Source of the DNA: Paracoccaceae bacterium
Lineage (GTDB): Bacteria > Pseudomonadota > Alphaproteobacteria > Rhodobacterales > Rhodobacteraceae
Direction: 5' to 3'
Length of the DNA stretch: 64,000 nt
Assembly (NCBI GenBank): GCA_024742835.1
Contig: JANSXS010000004.1
Span: forward strand, 1 to 64,000
Position numbers and translations under genes: made by a program
Part shown: in pieces, positions 44,456 through 53,796 of the stretch
Layout: the number at the start of each line of letters is the position of its first letter
Numbering within the stretch: the first letter of the stretch is position 1
The notes under the pieces: generated by a model
What the model was told of the DNA's origin: nothing
The model's input: only the letters and a program-made list of their open reading frames with translations
Databases searched by the model: none

Positions 44456-44755
44456 ATGACCGATCAAAGCGCCTATGCCCAGAAACTGAACGCAAAGCTG
44501 GACGAATGGCAGGCCAATATTGACAAGATGAAGGCTCAGGCCGAAAGGGCCCAGGCCGACGGGAAGATCGAATACGAAGAACAGATCCAGGAATTGCGCG
44601 TCAAGCGCGACGAGATGGAGCGCAAGCTTGAGGAATTGCAGGAGGCCAACGAGTCTGCCTGGGAAGATGTCAAGAAGGGCGCGGACCGGGCCTGGGACAA
44701 CATGTCCAAAGCCATGCAAGAGGCATGGGACCGATTTAGCTCATCCCCAAGATAG
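44456..44755 (+). CDS. small coiled-coil protein
   Basis: 99 residues with no signal peptide, almost entirely a predicted coiled coil (LDEWQANIDKMKAQAERAQ, RKLEELQEANESAWEDV), followed by AWDNMSKAMQEAWDRF. AAGGAGG lies just before the ATG. Similar short helical proteins in cyanobacteria and proteobacteria are annotated as stress-related; function unknown. An ORF from 44360 is less likely. Confidence 0.7.
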   Translation: MTDQSAYAQKLNAKLDEWQANIDKMKAQAERAQADGKIEYEEQIQELRVKRDEMERKLEELQEANESAWEDVKKGADRAWDNMSKAMQEAWDRFSSSPR

Positions 44756-44807
44756 CTAACACTTTACCTGTCAGGGAAGACGTTTTGCAATTCACCGCGT
44801 GGCCGCC

Positions 44808-45248
44808 TCACCAGCGGTCAAGCGCCTGCTCATCCTCGTCTCGCGCAGCGACCCATTGGCCCCCTTCGCGCGTGATTTCTTTCTTCCAGAAAGGCGCACG
44901 CGATTTCAGATAATCCATCAGGTATTGCGCCGCCTCGAAAGCATCGACCCGGTGGCGCGCTGCCGTGGCAACCATCATGATCACCTCGTCCGGGCCAAGC
45001 CGCCCATGCCGGTGGATGACCAGCGCATCGCCCAGCGACCACCGCGTCATCGCCTCTGACGCGATCTCGGTGATCGCCCGTTCCGTCATGCCCGGATAAT
45101 GCTCGATCTCCATCATGTTCAACCCGGCCTCCAGATCGCGCACGATGCCGGTAAAGGTGACGACCGCGCCCATGCCGGCCTGTCGCCCGGCAAAGATGTT
45201 GGCCTCTGCCCCAAGGTCGAACGGGGCTTCCTGCACACGGATATCCAT
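44808..45248 (-). CDS. moaE: molybdopterin synthase catalytic subunit MoaE
   Basis: 146 residues. MoaE transfers sulfur from MoaD thiocarboxylate to precursor Z to make molybdopterin. Visible features are VVTFTGIVRD, MEIEHYPGMTE, HRHGRLGPDE and KSRAPFWKKE with the catalytic lysine region. It is downstream of moaD by four bases on the minus strand. Confidence 0.94.
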   Translation of the reverse strand: MDIRVQEAPFDLGAEANIFAGRQAGMGAVVTFTGIVRDLEAGLNMMEIEHYPGMTERAITEIASEAMTRWSLGDALVIHRHGRLGPDEVIMMVATAARHRVDAFEAAQYLMDYLKSRAPFWKKEITREGGQWVAARDEDEQALDRW

Positions 45249-45252
45249 GCCC

Positions 45253-45498
45253 CTATCCCCCGGTCATCGGCGGGAAAAAGGCGACTTCGCGCGCCGATGC
45301 AAGCGGGGCATCGAAATCGGTCAGTTCCTGATCCACCGCCACGCGCAGCGCCTCCAGATCGGCAAAGGCCGCCGCGTATCGTTCTTCGCGCCCGCGCAGT
45401 TCCTCGACTAGCTCCCGCACGGTCGCGGCTTGCGTGTCGATCTTGTCCTTGGGGTGCCCGATACGTTCACGCACCCAGGCAAAATAGAGAACATCCAT
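45253..45498 (-). CDS. moaD: molybdopterin synthase sulfur carrier MoaD
   Basis: An 81-residue ubiquitin-fold protein ending in the required Gly-Gly (PPMTGG). N-terminus MDVLYFAWVRERIG is typical. It pairs with MoaE encoded immediately downstream and follows pgsA by four bases, so pgsA, moaD and moaE are co-transcribed. Confidence 0.93.
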   Translation of the reverse strand: MDVLYFAWVRERIGHPKDKIDTQAATVRELVEELRGREERYAAAFADLEALRVAVDQELTDFDAPLASAREVAFFPPMTGG

Positions 45499-45502
45499 CC
45501 TG

Positions 45503-46162
45503 TCAGTCCTTCAGATAAGGCAGCGATTTGCGGAAGTAATCAACCCCCGTCACCAATGTCAAAGCCGCCGCCAGCCAGAGCAGCCAGATCCCGGCATGGC
45601 CCGTGATCACCATGCCCTGCATTTTCCAACGCAGCCCGTGCAGATCCTCCTCGCGCCCGGCGAGGATATCCTTGACCAGCGCGGCGTCCATGCCATAGGC
45701 GAACATGCCTACATAATGCTCGAACACGCCCTGCGCGAACAGCACGGCGATCGCGATCATTTGCAGGGTCGTCTTCCATTTCGCCAGCCGGGTCACCTTC
45801 AGTGTCCCGGCGGTATCGCCCAGGAATTCACGCAGGCCCGAGACGAACACCTCGCGGAACAGAATCACCGTCGCCGGCAGGACCAGCCAGGGCGACATGG
45901 ACGAATAGCCCAGGATTACCGCCAGCGCGATCACCACCATGGCCTTGTCGGCGATGGGATCCAGCATGGCGCCCAGCCGGGTTGTTTGCTTCCAGAGCCG
46001 CGCAAGATACCCGTCGAACCAATCCGTGATTGCGGCGCTGACAAACAGCGTCAACGCGAACCAGTCGGCCCATGGCCGGGTGAAATACAGGAACATCACG
46101 GCCACCGCTGGCGCGGCCAGCAGGCGCAACAAAGTCAGCACGTTGGGTATGTTCCATGTCAT
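45503..46162 (-). CDS. pgsA: CDP-diacylglycerol-glycerol-3-P phosphatidyltransferase
   Basis: A 219-residue inner-membrane enzyme that makes phosphatidylglycerophosphate. The CDP-alcohol transferase motif DGYLAR-x8-G-x3-D-x3-D is present (LGAMLDPIADK), with four or more membrane helices. The order uvrC-pgsA-moaD-moaE is common in Rhodobacteraceae. Confidence 0.94.
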   Translation of the reverse strand: MTWNIPNVLTLLRLLAAPAVAVMFLYFTRPWADWFALTLFVSAAITDWFDGYLARLWKQTTRLGAMLDPIADKAMVVIALAVILGYSSMSPWLVLPATVILFREVFVSGLREFLGDTAGTLKVTRLAKWKTTLQMIAIAVLFAQGVFEHYVGMFAYGMDAALVKDILAGREEDLHGLRWKMQGMVITGHAGIWLLWLAAALTLVTGVDYFRKSLPYLKD

Positions 46163-46211
46163 GCAGGTTTTCTAGAAGGTTTCGGTGAAAACATGAACAC
46201 CGGATTTCGCA

Positions 46212-48092
46212 TCATCCCTTTTCATGAAAATGGTCATATACCTTCTGCGCCAGCGCCGCCGACACGCCCTCGACCGCCTTCAGATCCGCAAGATTGGCGC
46301 GGCTCACCGCCTTGGCAGAGCCAAAATGCGCCAAAAGCGCGCGCTTGCGCGCCGCACCGACACCCGAGATGTCATCGAGGGGGGAGGCCGACACTGCCTT
46401 GGAGCGTTTCGCGCGATGCGTGCCGATGACAAACCTGTGCGCCTCGTCGCGCAGACGCTGGATGAAATAAAGTACCGGGTCATTATGGCGCAGCGCCATG
46501 GGCCTCTTGCCGGTGCGGTGAAACTCCTCCTTGCCCGCGTCGCGGTCAAGGCCCTTTGCCACACCCACCATCGCGATATCCTCCACGTCCATGTCACGCA
46601 TGATCGTGCGCACCGCCGACACCTGACCGGCACCGCCGTCGATCAACAGCAGGTCGGGCCAAAGCCCTTTCTGCCGGTCGGGATCGTCCTTTTTCAGCCG
46701 GGTAAAGCGCCGCTTGAGCACTTCTTTCATCATCCCGAAATCATCGCCGGGGGTCAGGTCATCGCCCTTGATGTTGAATTTGCGATACTGGTTTTTCAGA
46801 AATCCGTCCGCCCCGGCCACGATCATCGCACCCACGGCATGGGCACCCTGGATGTGGCTGTTGTCGTAGACCTCGATCCGGGCGGGTGGCTTTGGCAGAT
46901 TGAACGCCTCTGCCACACCGTTCAGCAGTTTGGCCTGCGTGGCGGATTCGCTCATCTTTCGGGCCAGGCTTTCGCGCGCGTTGCGCATTGCGGCCTCGAC
47001 CAGTTCCGCCTTCTCGCCCCGTTGCGGCACCAGGATTTCCACCTTGCGGCTCAGCTTCCCGGTCAGCGCCTCTGCCATAAGGTCGGGGTTTTCCAGCTCG
47101 TGGCTCAGGATGATCTGCCGGGCGGGTTCCTTGGTGTCGTAGAACTGTCCCATGAACGCCTCCAGCACCTCGGGCGCGTCCACATCCGCGCCGACACGGG
47201 GGTAATAATCCTTGTTGCCCCAGTTCTGGTTCGCCCGGATGAAGAAGACCTGCACGCAGGCCTGCCCCTTTTCCAGGTGCAGCGCGATCAGATCGGCCTC
47301 GGTGACGGTGCGCGGGTTGATGCCTTGCGCTGTTTGCACCTGTGTCAGTGCCTTGATGCGGTCGCGCAGGGCGGCGGCACGCTCGAATTCCATCGCTTCG
47401 GAGGCCTCTTGCATGTCGCTGGCCAGCTTTTCCTGAATCTCGGTCGATTTGCCGGACAGGTAGCGCTGCGCGTCCGACACCTGCGCGGCGTAATCCTGTT
47501 TTGAGATATAGCCGACGCAGGGCGCGGTGCAGCGCTTGATCTGGTATTGCAGGCAGGGCCGCGTTCGCGTCTCGAACTGTTGGTCGGTGCAGTTTCGCAG
47601 CTGAAAGACGCGCTGCAATTGCCCCAGCGTCCGGTTGACCGCGCCGGCGGATGCAAAGGGGCCATAATAGCGGCCCTTTTCCTTGCGCGCGCCGCGGTGC
47701 TTTTTGATCATGGGAAAGTCATGCGCGGTCACAAGGATGTTCGGAAACGACTTGTCGTCGCGCAACAACACGTTGTAGCGCGGTTTGAGCTGCTTGATCA
47801 GGTTCTGTTCCAGCAACAGCGCCTCGGTCTCGGTCGAGGTGGTGAGGAACATCATTGATGCAGTCTCGGATATCATCCGCGCTATGCGCGGCGTGTGCCC
47901 GGTGGGCCGCGCATAGCTCGACACCCGCGCCTTGAGACTGCGCGCCTTGCCGACATACAGCACCTGGCTTTGCGCGCCCAGCATCCGGTAAACGCCGGGC
48001 GAGCCGTCCAGCGTTTTCAGGTAGGACTGGATCACGCCGTGGCCGGTGACGGGCGCAGTGTCTGGCTCTGTGTCGGGGTCTTTGTCGGACAT
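46212..48092 (-). CDS. uvrC: excinuclease ABC subunit UvrC
   Basis: 626 residues: GIY-YIG nuclease domain (GVYRMLGAQSQVLYVGKA), cysteine-bearing region, UVR motif, the RNase H-like 5' nuclease (PDLLLIDGGAGQVSA) and C-terminal helix-hairpin-helix repeats (DDISGVGAARKRALLAHFG). It cuts DNA on both sides of bulky lesions. Full length. Confidence 0.96.
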   Translation of the reverse strand: MSDKDPDTEPDTAPVTGHGVIQSYLKTLDGSPGVYRMLGAQSQVLYVGKARSLKARVSSYARPTGHTPRIARMISETASMMFLTTSTETEALLLEQNLIKQLKPRYNVLLRDDKSFPNILVTAHDFPMIKKHRGARKEKGRYYGPFASAGAVNRTLGQLQRVFQLRNCTDQQFETRTRPCLQYQIKRCTAPCVGYISKQDYAAQVSDAQRYLSGKSTEIQEKLASDMQEASEAMEFERAAALRDRIKALTQVQTAQGINPRTVTEADLIALHLEKGQACVQVFFIRANQNWGNKDYYPRVGADVDAPEVLEAFMGQFYDTKEPARQIILSHELENPDLMAEALTGKLSRKVEILVPQRGEKAELVEAAMRNARESLARKMSESATQAKLLNGVAEAFNLPKPPARIEVYDNSHIQGAHAVGAMIVAGADGFLKNQYRKFNIKGDDLTPGDDFGMMKEVLKRRFTRLKKDDPDRQKGLWPDLLLIDGGAGQVSAVRTIMRDMDVEDIAMVGVAKGLDRDAGKEEFHRTGKRPMALRHNDPVLYFIQRLRDEAHRFVIGTHRAKRSKAVSASPLDDISGVGAARKRALLAHFGSAKAVSRANLADLKAVEGVSAALAQKVYDHFHEKG

Positions 48093-48414
48093 GTTCTTTC
48101 AGATATGATTCTCGATGCGGGCTGCAATCTTATGCCCGGTCGGACAAGAGGAAACAAATCCACCAAAGATGTGGATAAGTCTGCGGACAAGTTTGCGTCA
48201 GGGAGAATTTATTGTTGTTTTCGGCAGGCTTCATGGCATCGCCTAATATTTAGGCAAGATATTAAGATACTGAATTATATACCATTATTTAATCGCTCGC
48301 CTAGGTGCATGAAACCATTCATCTTTTTGTAACGATTTCGCGACCTGTTCTGCTGCCCGTGTACAAGTTCCCTGGCCTGGCCCCGTCCAGGGCAATCCCG
48401 GCGTGGCGGCCGGA
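48093..48414. other. intergenic region, AT-rich, with a DnaA-box-like sequence
   Basis: 322 bases without a credible gene between uvrC and the SDR gene. It contains TGTGGATAA at 48170-48178, the complement of the consensus DnaA box TTATCCACA. The palindrome GCCTAA-TAT-TTAGGC lies at 48241-48255, within an AT-rich island (about 48205-48300) that contrasts with the surrounding GC-rich DNA. It may hold the uvrC promoter; an origin is not supported by neighbours. Confidence 0.4.
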
Positions 48415-49212
48415 TCACAGATCGACCCCGACCACATCGGGGGTTTCCCATGCCAGATGCTGCCCGCCATCCACGCAGATAAGCTGCCCGGTGATCGCCG
48501 GTGCGTTCAGGAAATAGATCAGCGCCCCGGTGATGTCGCCCGTGTTCGCCCCGCGTTTCAGAATCGTGCGGGCGCGCTGTGCGGCGAATTTATCGCCGGT
48601 CTGGGCGATGCTTTGCAGGGTCGGACCGGGGCCGATGGCGTTCACGCGCACGCGCGGGGCCAGCGCCTGTGCGGCGGTCTGTGTCATTGCCCACAGCCCC
48701 ATCTTGGCGATCGTGTAGCTGGCGAAATCGGGGGTCAGTTTGCGCACGCGCTGGTCGATCATGTTCACGACGAGGCCCTGCGCGACGGGCTCGCCATTCT
48801 CGTCCGTCACCGGATCGGGGATTTGCGCGGCAAGCGCCTGTGTCAGCACGAAGGGCGCGCGCAGGTTCGACTCCATATGCCTGTCCCAGCTTGCGCGCGT
48901 GGCGTTAGCATAGCTGTCATGCTCGAAGATCGAGGCGTTGTTCACCAGAACATGGATTGGCCCGCCAAGCGCCGTTGCCGCGCGCGGCAACAGGCTTTGG
49001 GTGGCGTCCTCGACCAGCAGATCGGCCTGCACCGTGCAGGCGTCGCGCCCCATGGCGCGGATTTCCTTGGCCACGTCCTCTGCGGCGCTTTGGGAGGTGG
49101 CATAATGCACCGCCACGTCGCAGCCCTGACGCGCCAATTCCAGCGCCATTGCGCGGCCAAGCCGCTTGCCCGCGCCGGTGACTAGCGCGCGTTTTCCATC
49201 GGTCTTGGTCAC
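48415..49212 (-). CDS. short-chain dehydrogenase, pteridine-reductase-like
   Basis: 265 residues with the cofactor motif TGAGKRLGRAMA, NNASIFEHD, the YTIAK catalytic Tyr-Lys pair and late motif ICVDGGQHLAW. The GKRLG variant of the glycine motif favours NADPH and is seen in FolM/pteridine-reductase-like enzymes. The substrate is not proven. It sits 18 bases downstream of the antiporter gene on the same strand. Confidence 0.8.
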   Translation of the reverse strand: MTKTDGKRALVTGAGKRLGRAMALELARQGCDVAVHYATSQSAAEDVAKEIRAMGRDACTVQADLLVEDATQSLLPRAATALGGPIHVLVNNASIFEHDSYANATRASWDRHMESNLRAPFVLTQALAAQIPDPVTDENGEPVAQGLVVNMIDQRVRKLTPDFASYTIAKMGLWAMTQTAAQALAPRVRVNAIGPGPTLQSIAQTGDKFAAQRARTILKRGANTGDITGALIYFLNAPAITGQLICVDGGQHLAWETPDVVGVDL

Positions 49213-49230
49213 GCCATATTCCCTTTCGCT

Positions 49231-50199
49231 TTAGCTGAGCACGGTGAAGACGTAGACCAGATAAAGCGCGGTCAAGCTGATACCCCAGATCCGGGTGATA
49301 TCCTGCTTGAAATAGACGAAGGGAATGATCAGCAAAGACGCGGCCAGCATCACCCACAGATCGAAGATCAGGAATCCGGGGTCCACCGGGATCTCACCCA
49401 CCAGCGTCGTGATCCCGATGATGGCCAGCAGGTTGAACATGTTCGACCCGATGACATTGCCAAGCGCGACATCCGCCTGCTTTCGCAGTGCGGCCATGAC
49501 CGTGGTTGCAAGTTCCGGCAGGGACGTGCCCAATGCCACAAGCGTCAGGCCGATCACGCTTTCGGAGATGCCGTAACGCGTCGCGATAATCGAGGCGTTG
49601 TCGACAAGCAGGTCCGCGCCCAGCGGCAGCCCGACAAGACCCATCACCAGAAAGACGATGATCTGCCACCAGGGCATGTCGGGATCTGCGCCTTCGACAT
49701 CCTCTTCGCTTTCTGCGGCCAGCGCCATGGCAGCGCCATTGGCGGCCTTGCGGTGGGCATGGGCATCGCGGAAGGCATCGAACAGCACGTAAAACAGCGC
49801 CGCCAGCAAGATCAGCCCGGCGATCCAGTCAAAGGTCCCGCGAAACGCCAGTGCGATGAAAAGAACGCTGCCCGCGATCATGAAATTATAGGTTTTGCGG
49901 GTTTCGAAATGCGATGTGTGCAGCACCGACAAAAGCGCGGGTATGCCCAGCACAAGCAGGATATTCGCGGTGTTGGAGCCGATGACATTGCCCAGCGCCA
50001 ACCCTGGCTTGTCGTCAAGAACGGCATTCACCGAAATCAACAGTTCCGGTGCAGAGGTGCCAAAGGCGACAATGGTCAGGCTGACGATAAGCGCGGGGAT
50101 ACCGACCCGCAAACTCAGGTTCACAGCGCCTTTCACCAGCGCGTCGCCGGCCAGCAGCAAGATAAGCAATCCCAGACCGGACAGGACCCATGGCATCAT
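49231..50199 (-). CDS. CaCA-family calcium/sodium antiporter
   Basis: A 322-residue membrane protein with two inverted repeats each carrying a conserved alpha-repeat: FGTSAPELLISVNA and LGTSLPELATTVMA, the signature of YrbG-type exchangers. Start at ATG 50199, overlapping the stop of the small upstream gene (ATGA). It probably exchanges Ca2+ for Na+ or H+ at the inner membrane. Confidence 0.9.
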   Translation of the reverse strand: MMPWVLSGLGLLILLLAGDALVKGAVNLSLRVGIPALIVSLTIVAFGTSAPELLISVNAVLDDKPGLALGNVIGSNTANILLVLGIPALLSVLHTSHFETRKTYNFMIAGSVLFIALAFRGTFDWIAGLILLAALFYVLFDAFRDAHAHRKAANGAAMALAAESEEDVEGADPDMPWWQIIVFLVMGLVGLPLGADLLVDNASIIATRYGISESVIGLTLVALGTSLPELATTVMAALRKQADVALGNVIGSNMFNLLAIIGITTLVGEIPVDPGFLIFDLWVMLAASLLIIPFVYFKQDITRIWGISLTALYLVYVFTVLS

Positions 50200-50366
50200 T
50201 TTCGGCGGCCTTTCTGACAGCTGCAAGGGCCTTTGCCGATGCGAAAGCGCCCGCATTTGGCGCATTTGGCAGAGGCAAGTTTCTGTTGTCCTGGAAACCG
50301 CAGCTTGCCGAACATGGCCAGCACGCCCATTCCAACAAGGAAAAGTATGACGATCTTTACGATCAC
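50196..50366 (-). CDS. small membrane protein with a C-terminal zinc-ribbon-like tail
   Basis: 56 residues from GTG 50366, one base after the S49 peptidase stop: one hydrophobic helix (VKIVILFLVGMGVLAMFG) followed by KLRFPGQQKL and a CAKC-x9-CSC tail that may bind zinc. It overlaps the antiporter gene by four bases. Such short proteins recur at this place in Rhodobacteraceae, but the function is unknown. A longer start at 50420 would lie inside the peptidase gene. Confidence 0.7.
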   Translation of the reverse strand: MIVKIVILFLVGMGVLAMFGKLRFPGQQKLASAKCAKCGRFRIGKGPCSCQKGRRK

Positions 50367-50367
50367 G

Positions 50368-51165
50368 TCAGAGGCCAAAACGCGCGAAAGCGGCACGTTC
50401 CTCGATCCCGGCCAGCGCATCCTCGGCGAAATTCATGCCGAACCGCGACAGAAAGCCCTTTTTCCGGCCATAGGGCACGATCCGCACCTTGTCGCCGTAA
50501 AGCTCTTTGAGCTTGGGCACCGCATGGGCAACCCCGTCGGCAAGGCCCAGCTCCACCGCCCGCGCGCCAAGCCAGAATTCGCCGGTAAACAGATCCACCT
50601 CATCGCTCAGCTTGTCACCGCGCCGCGCCTTGATCTGCTTGATGAAAGAGCCGTGCATCTCCTCCAGCAGGGTCTTGAGCCGGGCGACGTCCTCCGCCTT
50701 TTCGGGCTGGAACGGATCAAGCGTGGATTTGGATTTTCCCGCCGTGTACACGCGGCGTTCAATGCCCTGACGCGCAAGAAAGATATGCGCGCCGAACCCG
50801 GCCGATATCACGCCGATGGAGCCGAGGATCGAATTCTCGTCGGCCCATATGTCATCGGCGGCCGACGCCAGCCAATACCCGCCCGACGCCGCCACATCCT
50901 CTACAAAGGCATGAACGGGAATGTCTTTCTCCTCTGCCAACCGACGGACGCGCGCCGCGATCAGCGCCGATTGCACCGGCGAGCCGCCGGGGGAATTGAT
51001 GATCAGCGCAACCGCCTTGGGCTTGCCCTTCGAGAACGCCTTTTCGATGGTCGAGGCGAGGGTTTCATCATTCAGCGACATGCGACCAGAGGTGCCGATG
51101 GCCCCCGACAGACGCAGAACAGACACGACGGGCCCACGGGCGAGAAAAGGAAAACGCTTTATCAT
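50368..51165 (-). CDS. S49 family peptidase (SppA-like, single domain)
   Basis: 265 residues, no signal peptide. The serine/lysine dyad is suggested by VAASGGYW (Ser94) and TAGKSKSTLDPF (Lys146), with INSPGGS and LGSIGVI motifs. SppA-type enzymes digest cleaved signal peptides. The start ATG 51165 was chosen because the first 17 residues of a longer frame have no support. First gene of an operon with the small membrane protein and antiporter. Confidence 0.87.
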   Translation of the reverse strand: MIKRFPFLARGPVVSVLRLSGAIGTSGRMSLNDETLASTIEKAFSKGKPKAVALIINSPGGSPVQSALIAARVRRLAEEKDIPVHAFVEDVAASGGYWLASAADDIWADENSILGSIGVISAGFGAHIFLARQGIERRVYTAGKSKSTLDPFQPEKAEDVARLKTLLEEMHGSFIKQIKARRGDKLSDEVDLFTGEFWLGARAVELGLADGVAHAVPKLKELYGDKVRIVPYGRKKGFLSRFGMNFAEDALAGIEERAAFARFGL

Positions 51166-51285
51166 GAACGCGGATGTAGATTGTCGAAGGCCCACAAACA
51201 AGGTTGCCCGGCGCATACATTTCCAACGGGCCGAAATAAAGCGGGCGGACCGGGCAAAATAGTCACGTTCGCGGCCCTTGCCCGG

Positions 51286-52047
51286 TCAGGTCCGAAGCCG
51301 CCAACCGGTACGAAAGATCCACCAGACGACAGCAAGGCAAAGCGCGGTGAAGCCCGCGATCGCCAAAAGGCTCAGCCCGATGGGCACATCCGCCTGCCCA
51401 AAGAACGACCACCGAAAGCCTGAAATCAAATAGACGACCGGGTTCAAGAACGAAATTGTCTGCCATATCGGCGGCAACATCGAGATCGAGTAGAACGACC
51501 CGCCCAGAAAGACGAGCGGCGTCACGATCAACAGTGGCACAAGTTGGAGCTGTTCGAAATTCCGCGCCCAGATGCCGATGATGAATCCGAACAGCGAAAA
51601 TGAGATGCAGGTGAGCAGAAGGAATGCCACCATCGCAACAGGGTGCTGGATGTGCAGGTCGACGAAAAAGCCCGCCGTGCCAAGGATCACGACCCCGATG
51701 AACAGCGCCTTTGTGGCCGCCGCACCCACATAGCCGACCACGATCTCCAGAAAGTTCACCGGCGCGGACAGCAACTCGAATATGGTGCCGATGAATTTCG
51801 GAAAATAGATCCCGAAAGACGCCGCCGCGATGGCCTGCGTCATCACCGAGAGCATGATCAGCCCCGGCACGATAAACGCGCCATAGTCGATACCGTCGAC
51901 CTGATCTATGCGGCTGCCGATGGCCGCGCCGAAGACGACGAAATAAAGCACGGTGGAAATCACCGGTGAGATGAAACTTTGCAAAAGCGTGCGGAAAAAG
52001 CGCGACATCTCGAACACGTAGATGGCCTTTATGGCGGTCAGGTTCAT
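51286..52047 (-). CDS. ABC-2 type exporter permease
   Basis: A 253-residue membrane protein of the ABC-2 (NodJ/YadH) type with about six hydrophobic helices ([36 protein letters not shown]). Its start overlaps the ATPase stop by four bases. Cargo unknown; related pairs export polysaccharide or lipid-like molecules. Confidence 0.87.
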   Translation of the reverse strand: MNLTAIKAIYVFEMSRFFRTLLQSFISPVISTVLYFVVFGAAIGSRIDQVDGIDYGAFIVPGLIMLSVMTQAIAAASFGIYFPKFIGTIFELLSAPVNFLEIVVGYVGAAATKALFIGVVILGTAGFFVDLHIQHPVAMVAFLLLTCISFSLFGFIIGIWARNFEQLQLVPLLIVTPLVFLGGSFYSISMLPPIWQTISFLNPVVYLISGFRWSFFGQADVPIGLSLLAIAGFTALCLAVVWWIFRTGWRLRT

Positions 52048-52973
52048 GCCGCGTCCTCCTTGACCAGTCCGACGAAGATTTCTTCGAGGCTGGATTGCGT
52101 GGTTTGCAGGTCGCGCATCACCAGCCCGGCTTGTGACAGGTTGGTCAAAAGCCGGGTGATCCCGGTGCGCGCGGCGGAGGTCTCATAGGTGTACACCAAC
52201 ACGAGGCCGTCCGGGGTCAGGTCGAGCCCGTATTCCGCCAGCGCATCGGGGACGTGCGCCACCGGCTCTGCCAGTTCGATGCGCAGCGTCTTGCGACCCA
52301 TGCGCGCCATCAGCGCGGCTTTCTCCTCGACCAAAAGGATCTCGCCCTTGTTGATGACGGCGATACGGTCAGCGATGGCCTCGGCCTCTTCGATGTAATG
52401 CGTGGTCAGGATGATGGTGACGCCGCTTTGGCGCAGACCCTCGACGATTTCCCACATGTCGCGGCGCAGTTCCACATCGACCCCGGCGGTGGGCTCATCG
52501 AGGAACAGCACGCGGGGTTCGTGGCACAGCGCCTTGGCGATCAGCACCCGGCGTTTCATGCCGCCCGACAGTTCCTGTATCTGGTTGTTGCGCTTGTCCC
52601 ACAGGGACAGTTGCCGCAGAGTCGTTTCGATAAAAGCATCGTCGCGCGACTTGCCGAACAGCCCGCGCGAAAATCGGACGGTCTTGATCACCTTCTCGAA
52701 CGGTTCGAGGGCAACCTCCTGCGGGACCAGCCCGATCATGGCACGCGCCGCGCGAAACTCGGTCTGGATGTCGTGACCACCGACGCGGGCCATGCCACCC
52801 GTGGGCACGGTGATACCACAAAGCGCGGAAATCAGCGTGGTCTTGCCCGCGCCGTTCGGGCCTAGAAGTGCAAGGATCTCGCCCTCGTCGATGGTCAGAT
52901 CAACGGATTTCAGCGCCACGAAACCGTCGTCATAGACTTTGCTCAACCCCTGAATATCCACGATTGGCGTCAT
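52044..52973 (-). CDS. ABC-2 exporter ATP-binding protein
   Basis: A 309-residue ATPase with Walker [10 protein letters not shown], signature [14 protein letters not shown], Walker B VLFLDEPT and a long C-terminal domain (about 220-309) typical of drug/polysaccharide ABC-2 exporters (YadG-like). It pairs with the permease at 51286. Confidence 0.89.
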   Translation of the reverse strand: MTPIVDIQGLSKVYDDGFVALKSVDLTIDEGEILALLGPNGAGKTTLISALCGITVPTGGMARVGGHDIQTEFRAARAMIGLVPQEVALEPFEKVIKTVRFSRGLFGKSRDDAFIETTLRQLSLWDKRNNQIQELSGGMKRRVLIAKALCHEPRVLFLDEPTAGVDVELRRDMWEIVEGLRQSGVTIILTTHYIEEAEAIADRIAVINKGEILLVEEKAALMARMGRKTLRIELAEPVAHVPDALAEYGLDLTPDGLVLVYTYETSAARTGITRLLTNLSQAGLVMRDLQTTQSSLEEIFVGLVKEDAA

Positions 52974-53107
52974 TCCCGGCCCTCCTTGCTTTCAGCTGGC
53001 AAACTAACCCGCCCGTGCGGCGCGGCAATCTGCCAGAGCGGCAGGGCGGGCTGTGCGTTTCTGTTGGCCGCGTGTGGTTGGCGGTTGCAACACGTCTTGC
53101 GGGAAAT

Positions 53108-53224
53108 TAACCAGGTCTGCCTTTGACTTGAGAGATCGGCGGAAAGACGGAACGCCTGCAACGATTGAGCGGAACACCGCGTTTCGCGCAAATCCGTGAT
53201 TCAGGTTTTTCACGAAACGCGTTA
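53108..53224 (+). repeat. palindromic element copy R4, upstream of uspA-type gene
   Basis: Divergent copy of the 116-bp family, 117 bases long here. The left half is degraded (CCAGGTCTGCC in place of the normal terminal repeat); the right hairpin (GTTTCGCGCAAATCCG to CACGAAACGC) is well kept. It ends 11 bases before the ATG at 53236. The element's frame is closed before the gene by TGA, so this copy is not translated into the downstream protein. Confidence 0.75.
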
Positions 53225-53235
53225 AGGGCGGAGGC

Positions 53236-53673
53236 ATGAATTTCTTTGGAAAGATAGCCATGACCGATAGCACACATCTGATTCTCTGCCCCGTAAACCT
53301 GCGTCACGCCAAGGCGGAGCGTCGCGCCTATGACGAGGCCGTCGCAATGGCCCGGCGCCGATCCGCCAAGCTGATCGTGGCCACCGTCGCCCCGGAAATA
53401 GAGCGTAACCTGAACATCTACGATTCAGAGGCCTATTGGGGCGAACAGCTTCGGGCCTTTATCACGGCGCACCCTGCCGAGGGCGTCGTCTGTGAAACCG
53501 TCGTGCGCAAGGGCGCGGTCCACCGTCAGATCCTCCGGCTTGCCGAAGAGCGCAAGGTCGACATGATCGTGATGGACGCGGCCAATCCCAAGGTAAAGGA
53601 TTACCTGCTGGGCACGACGGCCAGCCACGTTGTGACCCATGCGCATTGCTCTGTCTACGTGGTGCGCGGATAG
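53236..53673 (+). CDS. universal stress protein family protein
   Basis: A 145-residue cytosolic UspA-fold protein: LILCPVNLRHAKAERRAYDEA at the N-terminus and the C-terminal nucleotide-binding type run LLGTTASHVVTHAHCSVYVVR. RBS GGCGGAGG precedes the ATG; an in-frame ATG at 53260 is an alternative. Likely ATP-binding stress protein, targets unknown. Confidence 0.85.
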   Translation: MNFFGKIAMTDSTHLILCPVNLRHAKAERRAYDEAVAMARRRSAKLIVATVAPEIERNLNIYDSEAYWGEQLRAFITAHPAEGVVCETVVRKGAVHRQILRLAEERKVDMIVMDAANPKVKDYLLGTTASHVVTHAHCSVYVVRG

Positions 53674-53796
53674 ACGGCGCAATGAAACGTTTTGGAAACA
53701 CAGCGTTTCACTTTTGTTGATTGATCGCCGGGCCGTTAGCCGGAATGCTTGGCGCGGGGGCGTTGACCGCGGGGAATCCGCGGGTCGGAGCATGAC

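Noticed and set aside
46163-46215. Another faint resemblance to the element between pgsA and uvrC
   Set aside because: Similarity is limited to a few short words around GGTTTCGGTGAAAAC; could be chance.
48093-48414. Replication origin
   Set aside because: Only one DnaA-box match, and no dnaA, hemE, parAB or gidA-type neighbours.
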